Shown one piece after another: positions 37,743 to 44,984 of a stretch of DNA of 64,000 bases. Position 1 is the stretch's first letter; every line of letters begins with the position of its first letter. Position numbers and translations under genes: made by a program. This stretch comes from Rhodopseudomonas infernalis (lineage in GTDB: Bacteria; Pseudomonadota; Alphaproteobacteria; Rhizobiales; Xanthobacteraceae). The notes under the pieces were generated by a model. The model worked only from the letters and a program-made list of their open reading frames with translations, was not told where the DNA came from and did no database searches. The stretch spans positions 248,001 through 312,000 of the forward strand of contig NZ_JAJNAL010000002.1 in NCBI RefSeq assembly GCF_022271405.1. Reading direction: 5' to 3'.

Positions 37743-38795
37743 ATGCTTCAGACCCCGACCGAACATTTCGAGGCAGCGAGCACGCTTGCCGTTGTGGTGT
37801 CGTCTCACGAGCCGCTGCTTTTTCTCTCAGAGGAGCAGAGGGTCATCGCAGCAAGTGCGTCGTTCTGCCGGGCATTCGAGATCGATCCTGCGACGGTTAC
37901 CGGCAAATGCCTCAGCGAAATTGGACACGGTGAGTGGGCGTTGCCCAAGCTCGCTTCGCTGCTGAAGGCGACAGCGTCGGGAAGCGCACAGATTGAAGCC
38001 TATGAGGTCGACCTCAAGAGGCCGAACCAGAAAATCCGGAACCTCGTCGTCAACGCCCGGACGCTCGACGACGGAGCCACCGATCGTGTCCGACTGCTTC
38101 TGGCGGTCACCGATGTTACCGACGAGCGCGCCGCGGCCCGACTTAAAGATGATCTCATCCGCGAAAAGGCGATCCTTCTGCAAGAAGTGCAGCATCGCGT
38201 CGCGAACAGCCTCCAGATCATCGCGAGCGTACTGATGCAGAGCGCACGTCGCGTTCTGTCGGAAGAAGCGCGCGGTCAGCTGCGCAATGCTCATAACCGG
38301 GTCATGTCAATCGCCGCTCTCCAACGTCAGCTCTCGACATCCACCGGGGAAACCGTAGAACTCCGGACCTATTTTACCCAACTGTCGCAGAGCCTTGGCG
38401 CATCGATGATCGATGACCCGGAGCGGTTGTCAATTCTGGTGAGAGCCGACGACAGCACGGTGAGCGCGGGAGTATCCGTAAGTCTGGGCCTCATCGTTAC
38501 CGAACTTGTGATCAATGCGCTCAAGCACGCGTTTCCGGATCAGCCAACGGGGAAAATCGTGATCGACTATCAATCGTCGGGTGACGACTGGACTCTTTCG
38601 GTTGCCGACGACGGTGTTGGAATGTCGGCGGGCAGCGATGCGCCGGTGGCGGGCCTAGGCACCGGGATCGTCGAGGCGCTTGCCAAGAACCTTGCGGGGA
38701 CGATCAAGTTGACGGAGGCAAACCCCGGCACCATCGTAACGATCAGCCATCGGGAGGGCGCCGTCAGCAAAAGCAGCCTCTCGCGGGCCTCGTAG
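37743..38795 (+). CDS. PAS-containing histidine kinase, HisKA_2/HWE class
   Basis: 350 residues. A PAS domain (about residues 12-135) is followed by the dimerisation box ILLQEVQHRVANSLQIIASV, where the histidine in Q-H-R-V is the phosphorylation site, and by the ATPase domain with LGLIVTELVINALKHAFP (N box), VADDGVGMSAG (G1) and GLGTGIVEAL. The H-R-V-x-N-x-L-Q-I-I pattern is that of HisKA_2 kinases of the HWE group, which in alphaproteobacteria often serve the general stress response. No transmembrane segment, so a cytosolic sensor. A response regulator gene follows after 56 bp. Confidence 0.92.
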   Translation: MLQTPTEHFEAASTLAVVVSSHEPLLFLSEEQRVIAASASFCRAFEIDPATVTGKCLSEIGHGEWALPKLASLLKATASGSAQIEAYEVDLKRPNQKIRNLVVNARTLDDGATDRVRLLLAVTDVTDERAAARLKDDLIREKAILLQEVQHRVANSLQIIASVLMQSARRVLSEEARGQLRNAHNRVMSIAALQRQLSTSTGETVELRTYFTQLSQSLGASMIDDPERLSILVRADDSTVSAGVSVSLGLIVTELVINALKHAFPDQPTGKIVIDYQSSGDDWTLSVADDGVGMSAGSDAPVAGLGTGIVEALAKNLAGTIKLTEANPGTIVTISHREGAVSKSSLSRAS

Positions 38796-38851
38796 ATGGC
38801 GGCATCCAATCTCCTCACGGACGGCGTATCGTTCACTTACCCGAGTCATTC

Positions 38852-39226
38852 ATGAAGGATGGAAAAGCAGTTGTCCTCGTGGTGGAGGACAGCACGATCA
38901 TTCGAATGGGGGCCGTCGACCTGGTACTGTCGGCCGGCTACGAAGCGCTGGAGGCGAGCGATGCGGACGAGGCAATTCGCATCCTCGAGTCGCGCAATGA
39001 CGTCGATCTCGTTTTTACAGATGTGCAGATGCCGGGCACGATGGACGGCATCAAGCTGTCGCACTACATCCGCAGTCGATGGCCGCCTGTTAGGCTGATC
39101 ATTGCGTCCGGCGAGGCCATTCTTGAAGAGAGCAGTTTGCCGGCAGGGAGCCGATTCTTTTCAAAGCCCTACGACGAAAGATCGATCACAGACGCTATGG
39201 CTTTACTGATGTTGGACGACGTTTGA
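38852..39226 (+). CDS. Single-domain response regulator
   Basis: 124 residues, one CheY-like receiver domain and no output domain. The acidic pocket is VVEDSTI near residue 10, the phospho-acceptor aspartate is in DLVFTDVQMPG near residue 56, the conserved threonine/serine position is in LIIASGEAILEE, and the lysine is in FFSKPYDERS near residue 107. It lies 56 bp after the kinase gene at 37743-38795 on the same strand and is its likely partner. The output could be a phosphorelay or protein-protein interaction. Confidence 0.93.
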   Translation: MKDGKAVVLVVEDSTIIRMGAVDLVLSAGYEALEASDADEAIRILESRNDVDLVFTDVQMPGTMDGIKLSHYIRSRWPPVRLIIASGEAILEESSLPAGSRFFSKPYDERSITDAMALLMLDDV

Positions 39227-39305
39227 ACAGTCCACGTTGAAATATTTCGGCTCAAGAGCGCTTCATTGTTTGATTGAAGCGAATCCGTCTCTTCAAGTGC
39301 AGACT

Positions 39306-39439
39306 CGTCATCCTGAGTTGCGCGCGTAGCGCGCCTCGAAGGATGCGGCCAAGTGACGTGTCCAAAGGCGCTTGCGGCTCATCCTTCGAGGCCCGCAGCG
39401 CTGAGCCACAGCGCGGCCCAGCGGTGGCTCAGGATGACG
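39306..39439. repeat. Palindromic repeat, family C copy 2
   Basis: It begins CGTCATCCTGAG and ends CTCAGGATGACG, with the inner pair GCCTCGAAGGATG / CATCCTTCGAGGC as in 21179-21291. A 785-bp gene-poor region surrounds it. The reading frames that cross the repeat are not real genes. Confidence 0.87.
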
Positions 39440-39783
39440 GCTGTGCTTCTATCGGAAGCAAAACTGTCCAGCGAGCGCCACCCACTTGGTGGCCTGCCGG
39501 TCCTTTCCTTCGTGCTCTCGATGCACAACGCTCGCTGATGCACGAGTGGCGAACCGCGGGCTTTCATGGCTGGGACTTGTTCGCAACAGAGCCGCCTTCG
39601 CGATTAGTTCTGTCTGAGTGGAACTATCGAGTTCCAAGCGCGTCGTCGCGAGTGACGATGCCTGCTCTCGCAGCGAGTACATCCTCAACGCCATTGATGA
39701 CTTATTCTCGGCGAGCGCAGCGTGCGAGCCGCGTCGCGCAGACCCGAAATTGAGATCGACAAATCGCCTTCCGACTTGCCGAC

Positions 39784-39933
39784 ATGTGTTGGAGTGACAC
39801 CACACAGGACTGCGAGATGTCACTGGGCGTGATCATTCACCTCATCCTGGATATCGCGCAGCTGGGTGGCTTCAGCGGCATAGGGGCGGGCGCGTATACG
39901 GCACTGGATATGACGGCGGCGGTCTTGGCCTAG
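39784..39933 (+). CDS. Possible very short membrane peptide or remnant
   Basis: An open frame of 49 codons from ATG 39784, or 38 from ATG 39817, with a hydrophobic part (LGVIIHLILDIAQLGGFSGI). It carries no ribosome site of note and no family is recognised. It lies in the gap between the family C repeat and the LTxxQ gene. It could be a degraded fragment, so confidence is low. Confidence 0.25.
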   Translation: MCWSDTTQDCEMSLGVIIHLILDIAQLGGFSGIGAGAYTALDMTAAVLA

Positions 39934-40011
39934 TGGTCGTCATTCGGCTGATCTTGCTGTTGCGCGGAAAGCTATGAACTCGGAACTCCACTCCAGAAGA
40001 AGGACTACACC

Positions 40012-40470
40012 ATGCGAAGAACCATCACGTCCTTGGCGACCGCTGCTGTGTTGATCGGGGCGGCGGCAATCGGGCCCGCAATGGCGCGGGATCGATCCGA
40101 CCGTGTGGAATTGACAGCGAGCCAGCTCACCGATCACGCGGCGGCCCGTGCCGCCCAGCTCAAGGCGGACCTGAGGCTCACGCCGGAGCAGGACAAAAAC
40201 TGGTCAGGTGTCCAGGCCGAACTGGTCAACGTCTGGAAGAAGCAGAGCGAGCAGCGACAATCCTGGCGGAATGCACGCGCCAAACAAGCGGGCAGCGCCG
40301 ATCTGATCGAGCAGATGCGCAAGGATGGCGACGACCGGATCGAACGCGGCAACGATCTGAAGAAGCTCGCCGATGCGTCCCAGCCTCTTTACGCATCCCT
40401 CGACGATCAACAGAAGCAGCGGTTCGGAGATGCGCTGTTTCATCGGTCGCGTGACCGCCGCTCCGATTGA
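40012..40470 (+). CDS. Exported LTxxQ-motif protein (Spy/CpxP-like)
   Basis: 152 residues. A signal peptide (RRTITSLATAAVLIGAAAIG) ends near A-M-A. The mature protein is helical and charged; RLTPEQDKNWSGVQAELVNV contains the LTxxQ motif, and KKLADASQPLYASLDDQQKQ resembles the second repeat of the family. Such proteins are small periplasmic chaperone-like or metal-response factors. AAGAAGGACT lies just upstream of the ATG. No regulator is adjacent. Confidence 0.85.
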   Translation: MRRTITSLATAAVLIGAAAIGPAMARDRSDRVELTASQLTDHAAARAAQLKADLRLTPEQDKNWSGVQAELVNVWKKQSEQRQSWRNARAKQAGSADLIEQMRKDGDDRIERGNDLKKLADASQPLYASLDDQQKQRFGDALFHRSRDRRSD

Positions 40471-40547
40471 GAGCAGGACTCCCCAATAGCGATCTAGCGG
40501 GCTTCCTCTCGGGCGGCCCGCCATTTTTCGTCAATGATCGCAGGGGG

Positions 40548-40622
40548 TGGCGCTCCCTAGCGGAATCGAACCGCTCTCTCCACCGTGAAAGGGTGGCGTC
40601 CTAACCGATAGACGAAGGGAGC
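40548..40622 (-). tRNA. tRNA-Glu (UUC anticodon)
   Basis: The leftward strand folds into a standard cloverleaf, 75 bases including a genomically encoded CCA. Acceptor stem GCTCCCT / AGGGAGC, anticodon loop CTTTCAC reading TTC, and T-arm AGCGG-TTCGATT-CCGCT. The glutamate identity follows from the TTC anticodon. Confidence 0.97.
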
Positions 40623-40900
40623 GAAGCTGCCGGGATTGCGGTCCGAAGTTGGATCGGGCCGGCAGGACGCTTTGGTCGTTTGCGCAATCTTCAGCCGAAT
40701 CAACACGATGTGCCGACCGGCCGGAGCTGCGACTACCGCGCCGGTGGTCGCGGCGGCAGCAGCGGGCGAACGTATAATGGCGTTTTTCCGGGTGGGCAAG
40801 TCCGTCGCGCCAACAACATTGGATACCCCGAATTTTCGATCAATTTGCAACGGTTCCTTCAAGGGATCGGGCCTAGACCCAGCGCAACGGAGCACAGCGG

Positions 40901-41158
40901 ATGGCCAAAGAGCAAAATAAACGGGATGTCCGGCGATCGGTCCGGCAGAGCGGTTGGATCACCCTGGACGGTGGATTCGCGGCGCGGCCTTGCGAGGTGG
41001 TGGATCTATCGAAGACCGGGGCTAAACTGACGATGGAGAATGCGATCTCGCTCGGGCCGAAGCTCCGGCTTGCGTTCTCGCGCGACTCCCGCACCGGTCG
41101 CAATTGCGAGGTGATCTGGCGCCGCGGCACGACTGTCGGGGTCAAATTCGTCGGCTGA
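40901..41158 (+). CDS. PilZ domain protein
   Basis: 85 residues, one PilZ domain. The start RRSVRQSGWITLDGGFAARP and the D-L-S-K-T-G-A-K-L segment (VVDLSKTGAKLTMENA) match the family core, although the RxxxR c-di-GMP motif appears as R-R-S-V-R near residue 9-13. Small stand-alone PilZ proteins act as c-di-GMP receptors or partners. A bidirectional terminator lies 40 bp downstream. Confidence 0.85.
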   Translation: MAKEQNKRDVRRSVRQSGWITLDGGFAARPCEVVDLSKTGAKLTMENAISLGPKLRLAFSRDSRTGRNCEVIWRRGTTVGVKFVG

Positions 41159-41198
41159 GACCAGCGCGGCCGTGGCTCGACGAGCAATCACACAACAG

Positions 41199-41226
41199 AA
41201 AAGGCCCCGACGAAGCGGGGCCTTTT
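41199..41226. terminator. Bidirectional terminator after the PilZ gene and the 26-residue gene
   Basis: AAAAGGCCCC at 41199-41208 and GGGGCCTTTT at 41217-41226 form a perfect 10-bp stem with an 8-base loop. The stem itself ends in T4 on each strand. It lies between the convergent PilZ gene and the small membrane peptide gene and can serve both. Confidence 0.88.
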
Positions 41227-41244
41227 GCGTCTCTGGCGTCTCGA

Positions 41245-41325
41245 TCAGCGACCGAAAAACAGCCAGAGAAGAATGATCACCGGGATCGGTACACCCAGCA
41301 TCCAAAGAAGTAGTCCGCGTCCCAT
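41245..41325 (-). CDS. 26-residue membrane peptide
   Basis: A short leftward gene, 81 bp with the stop, starting at ATG 41325 with GGAGG ten bases upstream. The product MGRGLLLWMLGVPIPV then IILLWLFFGR is one hydrophobic helix with basic ends, a shape I remember from very small predicted membrane proteins of Rhizobiales. It is followed by the terminator at 41199-41226. The ribosome site, single helix and terminator support expression. No function known. Confidence 0.7.
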   Translation of the reverse strand: MGRGLLLWMLGVPIPVIILLWLFFGR

Positions 41326-41470
41326 CTGTCGGCCTCCGTTAATTTCCCAATCAACGCCAGCCCGATGAGCTGGTTCCGAGAAGCCGCTCAGTTTTAAAAC
41401 CTATGGGTGGTGGAACATTTCATCTTTGTATGCCCGGAACGGGACGATTAGTCCGCGATCCGGGCGACGC

Positions 41471-41920
41471 TTACCAATGGCCCGTATTCGGCATCGAGAG
41501 CCACGGCTCTTGCGGCGGCAGCGCGGCGCCCTTCTGCAGAAACTCGACCGAATGCAGATCGGGCGAGCGGACGAAGGCCATCTGACCATCGCGCGGGGGA
41601 CGGTTGATAGTGATGCCGAGCTTCATCAGACGCTCGCAGGTCGCGTAGATGTCGTCGACCTCGTAGGCGAGATGGCCGAAATAGCGATCCTCGCCATAGC
41701 TCTCTTCGTCCCAATTGTAGGTCAGCTCGACCGTCGGAGCAGGGCGCCCCTTCGATTGCTTGACCAGCTCCATGTCGTCGGGAGCGCAGAGAAACACCAA
41801 CGTGAAGCGGCCCTTGTCGTTGTCGATGCGGGCGACCTCCTCGAGGCCGAGCGCGTCGCCGAAGAATTTCAGCGCGGCATCGAGATTCCGGACGCGCAGC
41901 ATGGTGTGCAGGTAACGCAT
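41471..41920 (-). CDS. VOC-fold protein, lactoylglutathione lyase-like (GloA)
   Basis: 149 residues. Two beta-alpha-beta-beta-beta modules are seen. The start MRYLHTMLRVRNLDAALKFF has the metal-binding histidine of GloA, and VELTYNWDEESYGEDRYFGH contains the conserved ELTYNW block with the glutamate ligand; the third ligand histidine is in RYFGHLAYEVDD, and SPDLHSVEFLQKG carries the last glutamate. The enzyme isomerises the methylglyoxal-glutathione hemithioacetal to S-lactoylglutathione. Close to GloA, but an alternative glyoxalase-fold role cannot be excluded. Confidence 0.88.
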   Translation of the reverse strand: MRYLHTMLRVRNLDAALKFFGDALGLEEVARIDNDKGRFTLVFLCAPDDMELVKQSKGRPAPTVELTYNWDEESYGEDRYFGHLAYEVDDIYATCERLMKLGITINRPPRDGQMAFVRSPDLHSVEFLQKGAALPPQEPWLSMPNTGHW

Positions 41921-42050
41921 TGGGTCGTTGTCTCCGAGGGGATGATAGGGTCGATCTTGCGACGAAAGCGACCAAATGGAAAGCGCACAGGTCGGCGCGC
42001 CGTCCGATCAAGGCCGCGTAGGGGCGTGCCACTGCCGCGTCAAACAAATC

Positions 42051-42077
42051 GGGCCCCGCAGCTATGCTGCGGAGCCC
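42051..42077. terminator. Terminator-like palindrome in the gloA-cobB gap
   Basis: GGGCCCCGCAGC and GCTGCGGAGCCC flank a 3-base loop and form a 12-bp stem with one internal mismatch. On the leftward strand a short T-rich stretch follows (GATTTGTTT). It sits in the gap between divergent genes, where a terminator for either gene would not be expected. Confidence 0.5.
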
Positions 42078-42150
42078 GCTCTTGTCGATGATCGCGTGCA
42101 GGGGAATGCGGCGAAAGGGATCGTATCGCGCGGTGACCGCGTCCGACGAA

Positions 42151-42184
42151 AAAGAGCCCCGCCTTGGAGGGTACGGGGCTCTTT
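42151..42184 (-). terminator. Strong intrinsic terminator in the gloA-cobB gap, leftward
   Basis: AAAGAGCCCCG at 42151-42161 and CGGGGCTCTTT at 42174-42184 form an 11-bp stem. The leftward strand continues with TTTTT. It is 230 bp upstream of gloA and would end a short leftward transcript or attenuate the gloA leader. Confidence 0.75.
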
Positions 42185-42213
42185 CGGGGGAGGTCATCCG
42201 TAGAGACACTCAG

Positions 42214-42242
42214 ACTATCGGCGCGGTGGTGCGCGGTTGCAA
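42214..42242 (-). promoter_or_regulatory. Possible sigma-70-like promoter, leftward
   Basis: TTGCAA (42237-42242, self-complementary) and GATAGT (complement of 42214-42219) are separated by 17 bases on the leftward strand. A start near 42207 would produce about 60 bases ending at the terminator 42151-42184. The boxes are short and could occur by chance. Confidence 0.3.
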
Positions 42243-42359
42243 TTCAAAAAAATGTGGGGTCGAATTGATGCATAGGGAACTGCTCCGAGCACGCCCTGTT
42301 CGCCTCAGACCCGCGCCTCGCGTGCGAGCTCGTCGATCCTGCGCGGAGCGCCCAAGTCA

Positions 42360-43148
42360 ATGGACGATCCCTGGAATGCAGCAGCCATGATCGCGACCGA
42401 CCTTCGCAGCGGAGTGGACCAACTCGGCGACATGATCGCGCAGGCCTCAGTGATCGTGCCATTCACCGGCGCCGGGATCTCGACCGAGTCCGGCATTCCG
42501 GATTTTCGCTCGCCGGGTGGGCTGTGGACCCGCAACCGCCCGATCCCGTTCGAGGAGTTCGTGGCCCGGCAGGACGCCCGCGACGAGGCTTGGCGTCGCC
42601 GCTTCGCGATGGAGGCCACCTTCGCGGCGGCGCGGCCCAGCCGCGGACATCGCGCGCTGGCGGCGTTGTACAAGTCCGGGAAGATTCCGGCGGTTGTGAC
42701 CCAGAATATCGACAATCTGCACCAGGCGTCCGGCTTTGCACCGCACGATGTCGTCGAGCTGCACGGCAACACCACCTACGCGCGCTGCATCGGCTGCGGC
42801 AAACGTCATGAGCTCGACTGGGTGCGGCATTGGTTCGAGCGCACCGGCAACGCGCCGCATTGCACGGCGTGCGATGAGCCGGTGAAGACGGCGACGATTT
42901 CGTTCGGCCAGGCGATGCCGCCGGACGAGATGCGTCGCGCCACCGATCTGGCACAGAACTGCGATCTGTTTCTGGCAATCGGTTCGTCGCTGGTGGTGTG
43001 GCCGGCTGCGGGCATTCCGATTCTGGCGAAAGAGTGCGGCGCGAAGCTGGTGATCATCAACAACGAGCCAACTGATCAAGACGAGATCGCCGATCTGGTG
43101 ATCCGGCACGACATCGGCGAAGCGCTCGGACCGTTCGTCGGCAACTGA
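42360..43148 (+). CDS. cobB: NAD-dependent protein deacylase, sirtuin class
   Basis: 262 residues from ATG 42360; ATG 42387 is an alternative nine codons later. The sirtuin core shows PFTGAGISTESGIPDFRSPG (NAD-binding), VVTQNIDNLHQASGF with the catalytic histidine region VVELHGNTTYARCIGC, and the zinc cysteines in CIGCGKRHE and CTACDEPVKT. The substrate-loop IVSFGQAMP appears as TISFGQAMP. It removes acetyl groups from lysines of metabolic enzymes. It is divergent from gloA. Confidence 0.95.
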   Translation: MDDPWNAAAMIATDLRSGVDQLGDMIAQASVIVPFTGAGISTESGIPDFRSPGGLWTRNRPIPFEEFVARQDARDEAWRRRFAMEATFAAARPSRGHRALAALYKSGKIPAVVTQNIDNLHQASGFAPHDVVELHGNTTYARCIGCGKRHELDWVRHWFERTGNAPHCTACDEPVKTATISFGQAMPPDEMRRATDLAQNCDLFLAIGSSLVVWPAAGIPILAKECGAKLVIINNEPTDQDEIADLVIRHDIGEALGPFVGN

Positions 43149-43238
43149 GTCCCGTATGATTCGCAGGTAATCAACCCTGTTCATAGCCGTAGCGTGGCTC
43201 GTTTTTTATCTTTGCCACAGGCATCGGGATGTTATCTT

Positions 43239-43320
43239 CGAATCAAGAGATTCGCGGCGGCGCAATCCTGATTAGTGACGGAACTGAGGCCCGCGGATCA
43301 TTGGCGTCGCAGAAGCGACG
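43239..43320 (+). promoter_or_regulatory. Leader hairpins of the cold-shock gene
   Basis: Two perfect hairpins precede the cold-shock gene: CGAATC-AAGA-GATTCG at 43239-43254 and CGTCGC-AGAA-GCGACG at 43305-43320, the second ending 34 bases before the ATG. If both are within the 5' leader they could affect mRNA stability or translation with temperature, as known for cold-shock leaders. No start site was mapped. Confidence 0.4.
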
Positions 43321-43354
43321 ACAGTTATTGTTTTGACGCACGGGGTCCGGGGTC

Positions 43355-44002
43355 ATGGGGTCGGACGGATTTGAGTCCAAGAAGCCGGGTGGCATCCCGG
43401 CAATCGGAGCAGGGCGGCCAGCTGTGGTGGAGTATACGCACCGCGACGGCATCGGCGGCGCCTTCACCGGCCTCGGCGAGTCCGCGAACCTGGTCGAGAT
43501 CACCGGCGTGATCAAATGGTTCGACGCATCGAAAGGCTACGGCTTCATCGTTCCGGACAACGGTTCCGCCGACGTGTTGCTACACGTCACGGTGTTGCGT
43601 CGCGATGGTTTCCAGACCGCCTATGAGGGCGCGCGGATCGTCGTCGAATGCATGCAGCGCGCCAAGGGCTATCAGGCATTCCGCGTCGTTTCGATGGACG
43701 AGTCGACTGCGATTCACCCGGCCCAGATGTTGCCGCCGCGCACCCATGTCAGCGTGACGCCGACCAGTGGTCTGGAGCGTGCGCAGGTGAAATGGTTCAA
43801 CCGGCTGCGCGGCTTCGGCTTCCTGACGTGCGGCGAGGGAACGCCCGACATTTTTGTCCATATGGAAACGTTGCGCCGCTACGGCATGACCGAGCTGCGC
43901 CCAGGGCAATATGTGCTGGTGCGATTCGGGCCCGGCTCCAAGGGTATGATGGCGGCCGAGATCCAACCGGAAAACGGCGCGCCGGGACTGTCGTCGCATT
44001 AA
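43355..44002 (+). CDS. Cold-shock protein with two cold-shock domains
   Basis: 215 residues with two CSDs. The first, about residues 50-112, has VIKWFDASKGYGFIVPDNGS with the RNP1-like motif KGYGFI and a DVLLHVTVL RNP2 motif. The second, about residues 147-205, has AQVKWFNRLRGFGFLTCGEG and DIFVHMETL. A 45-residue glycine-rich N-terminus precedes the first domain. Such double CSDs are common in alphaproteobacteria and bind single-stranded nucleic acid. The gene stands alone with a structured leader. Confidence 0.94.
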   Translation: MGSDGFESKKPGGIPAIGAGRPAVVEYTHRDGIGGAFTGLGESANLVEITGVIKWFDASKGYGFIVPDNGSADVLLHVTVLRRDGFQTAYEGARIVVECMQRAKGYQAFRVVSMDESTAIHPAQMLPPRTHVSVTPTSGLERAQVKWFNRLRGFGFLTCGEGTPDIFVHMETLRRYGMTELRPGQYVLVRFGPGSKGMMAAEIQPENGAPGLSSH

Positions 44003-44321
44003 TCCCCGCGACGCGGGGCGCGAGCGCTCGCATCAGCTCTCAGCCTGGCGCGATTTGGCTTATCCCAGCACTCGACATTCTTTCCTTATCGCAGCTTCAT
44101 TCTTTATCGCAGCTTCTCTTCCGGCCCGATTTTTTTGCGAGGCATCGGAAGCCTTTAGCCTACATTCATCAAACGGAGACCACCGCCGCGACAGCAGCCA
44201 TCGCCAAGTTGTGATCCGCTGCACGCCTCGATCGGCGGATCTGCGTCGCGTGGTCTGGCATTCGGCATCGTGGCCGGGCTAGGTTCGGCCGATCACTCCC
44301 CGCATGGAAACAGGCTGCCCG
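44003..44321. other. 319-bp intergenic region
   Basis: No gene seen. It contains a direct repeat of TTATCGCAGCTTC (around 44089 and 44107) with pyrimidine-rich flanks. The promoter of the DUF192 gene should lie here. Confidence 0.5.
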
Positions 44322-44798
44322 ATGATTGGCTTACGACTTGGATGGACCCGCGCGTGGAGCGCGCTCGCCGCTGTGCTGATGCTCTGTGCCTTCGCGGTGA
44401 ACGAGGCGCGTGCGGCCAAGATGGAGACGCTCGAGATCGCCAGCAAGACCGGCGTGCACGTCTTTACGGTCGAGATCGCCACCAGCGACAAGGAGCGGGA
44501 AACCGGCCTGATGTATCGCAAGGAGCTGGCGGACGGGCTGGGCATGCTGTTCGACTTCCGGCCGGAGCAGCCGGTGTCGATGTGGATGAAGAACACCTAC
44601 ATCCCGCTGGACATGATCTTCATCCAGGCCGATGGCCGGATCCTTCGGATCGCCGAGAACACCGAGCCGCTGTCGACCCGGATCATCCCCTCGGGTGGTC
44701 CGGTGACTGGCGTGCTCGAGGTAATCGGCGGCACCGCCAAAAAGCTCGGCATTGCGCCCGGCGACCGGGTCGGCCACCCGATGTTCAAGGGCCGCTGA
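44322..44798 (+). CDS. Exported DUF192 protein
   Basis: 158 residues from ATG 44322, chosen for the fit of the signal peptide (WTRAWSALAAVLMLCAFAV, cleavage near A-R-A); ATG 44304 adds six residues. The DUF192 core shows RETGLMYRKELADGLGMLFD, PVSMWMKNTYIPLDMIF and IPSGGPVTGVLEVIGGTAKK. This is a small beta-rich domain found in exported proteins, function unknown. It lies upstream of the tRNA-Pro gene by 57 bp. Confidence 0.88.
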   Translation: MIGLRLGWTRAWSALAAVLMLCAFAVNEARAAKMETLEIASKTGVHVFTVEIATSDKERETGLMYRKELADGLGMLFDFRPEQPVSMWMKNTYIPLDMIFIQADGRILRIAENTEPLSTRIIPSGGPVTGVLEVIGGTAKKLGIAPGDRVGHPMFKGR

Positions 44799-44854
44799 AG
44801 CGGCCGCTTGTCGGGCTGCGCTGAAGCGTGTATCCACCGCGCATCGACACGTCC

Positions 44855-44931
44855 CGGGGTATAGCGCAGCCTGGTAGCGCGGCAGTTTTGGGTACTGCAG
44901 GTCCACGGTTCGAATCCGTGTGCCCCGACCA
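44855..44931 (+). tRNA. tRNA-Pro (UGG anticodon)
   Basis: 77 bases including CCA. Acceptor stem CGGGGTA / TGCCCCG, D-arm with GGTAGCGC, anticodon loop TTTTGGG reading TGG, and T-arm CCACGG-TTCGAAT-CCGTG. Identity is proline. Confidence 0.96.
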
Positions 44932-44984
44932 TCCCATTTGGCTCAGCCCGCCAATCGCATCCACTTTCGCAGGCGCCCCCGATT

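Noticed and set aside
39274-39753. 159-codon frame across the family C repeat
   Set aside because: Much of it is the palindromic repeat read as protein, and it has no family likeness.
40636-40920. Frame between tRNA-Glu and the PilZ gene
   Set aside because: It overlaps the PilZ start in another frame, and its composition and length look accidental.
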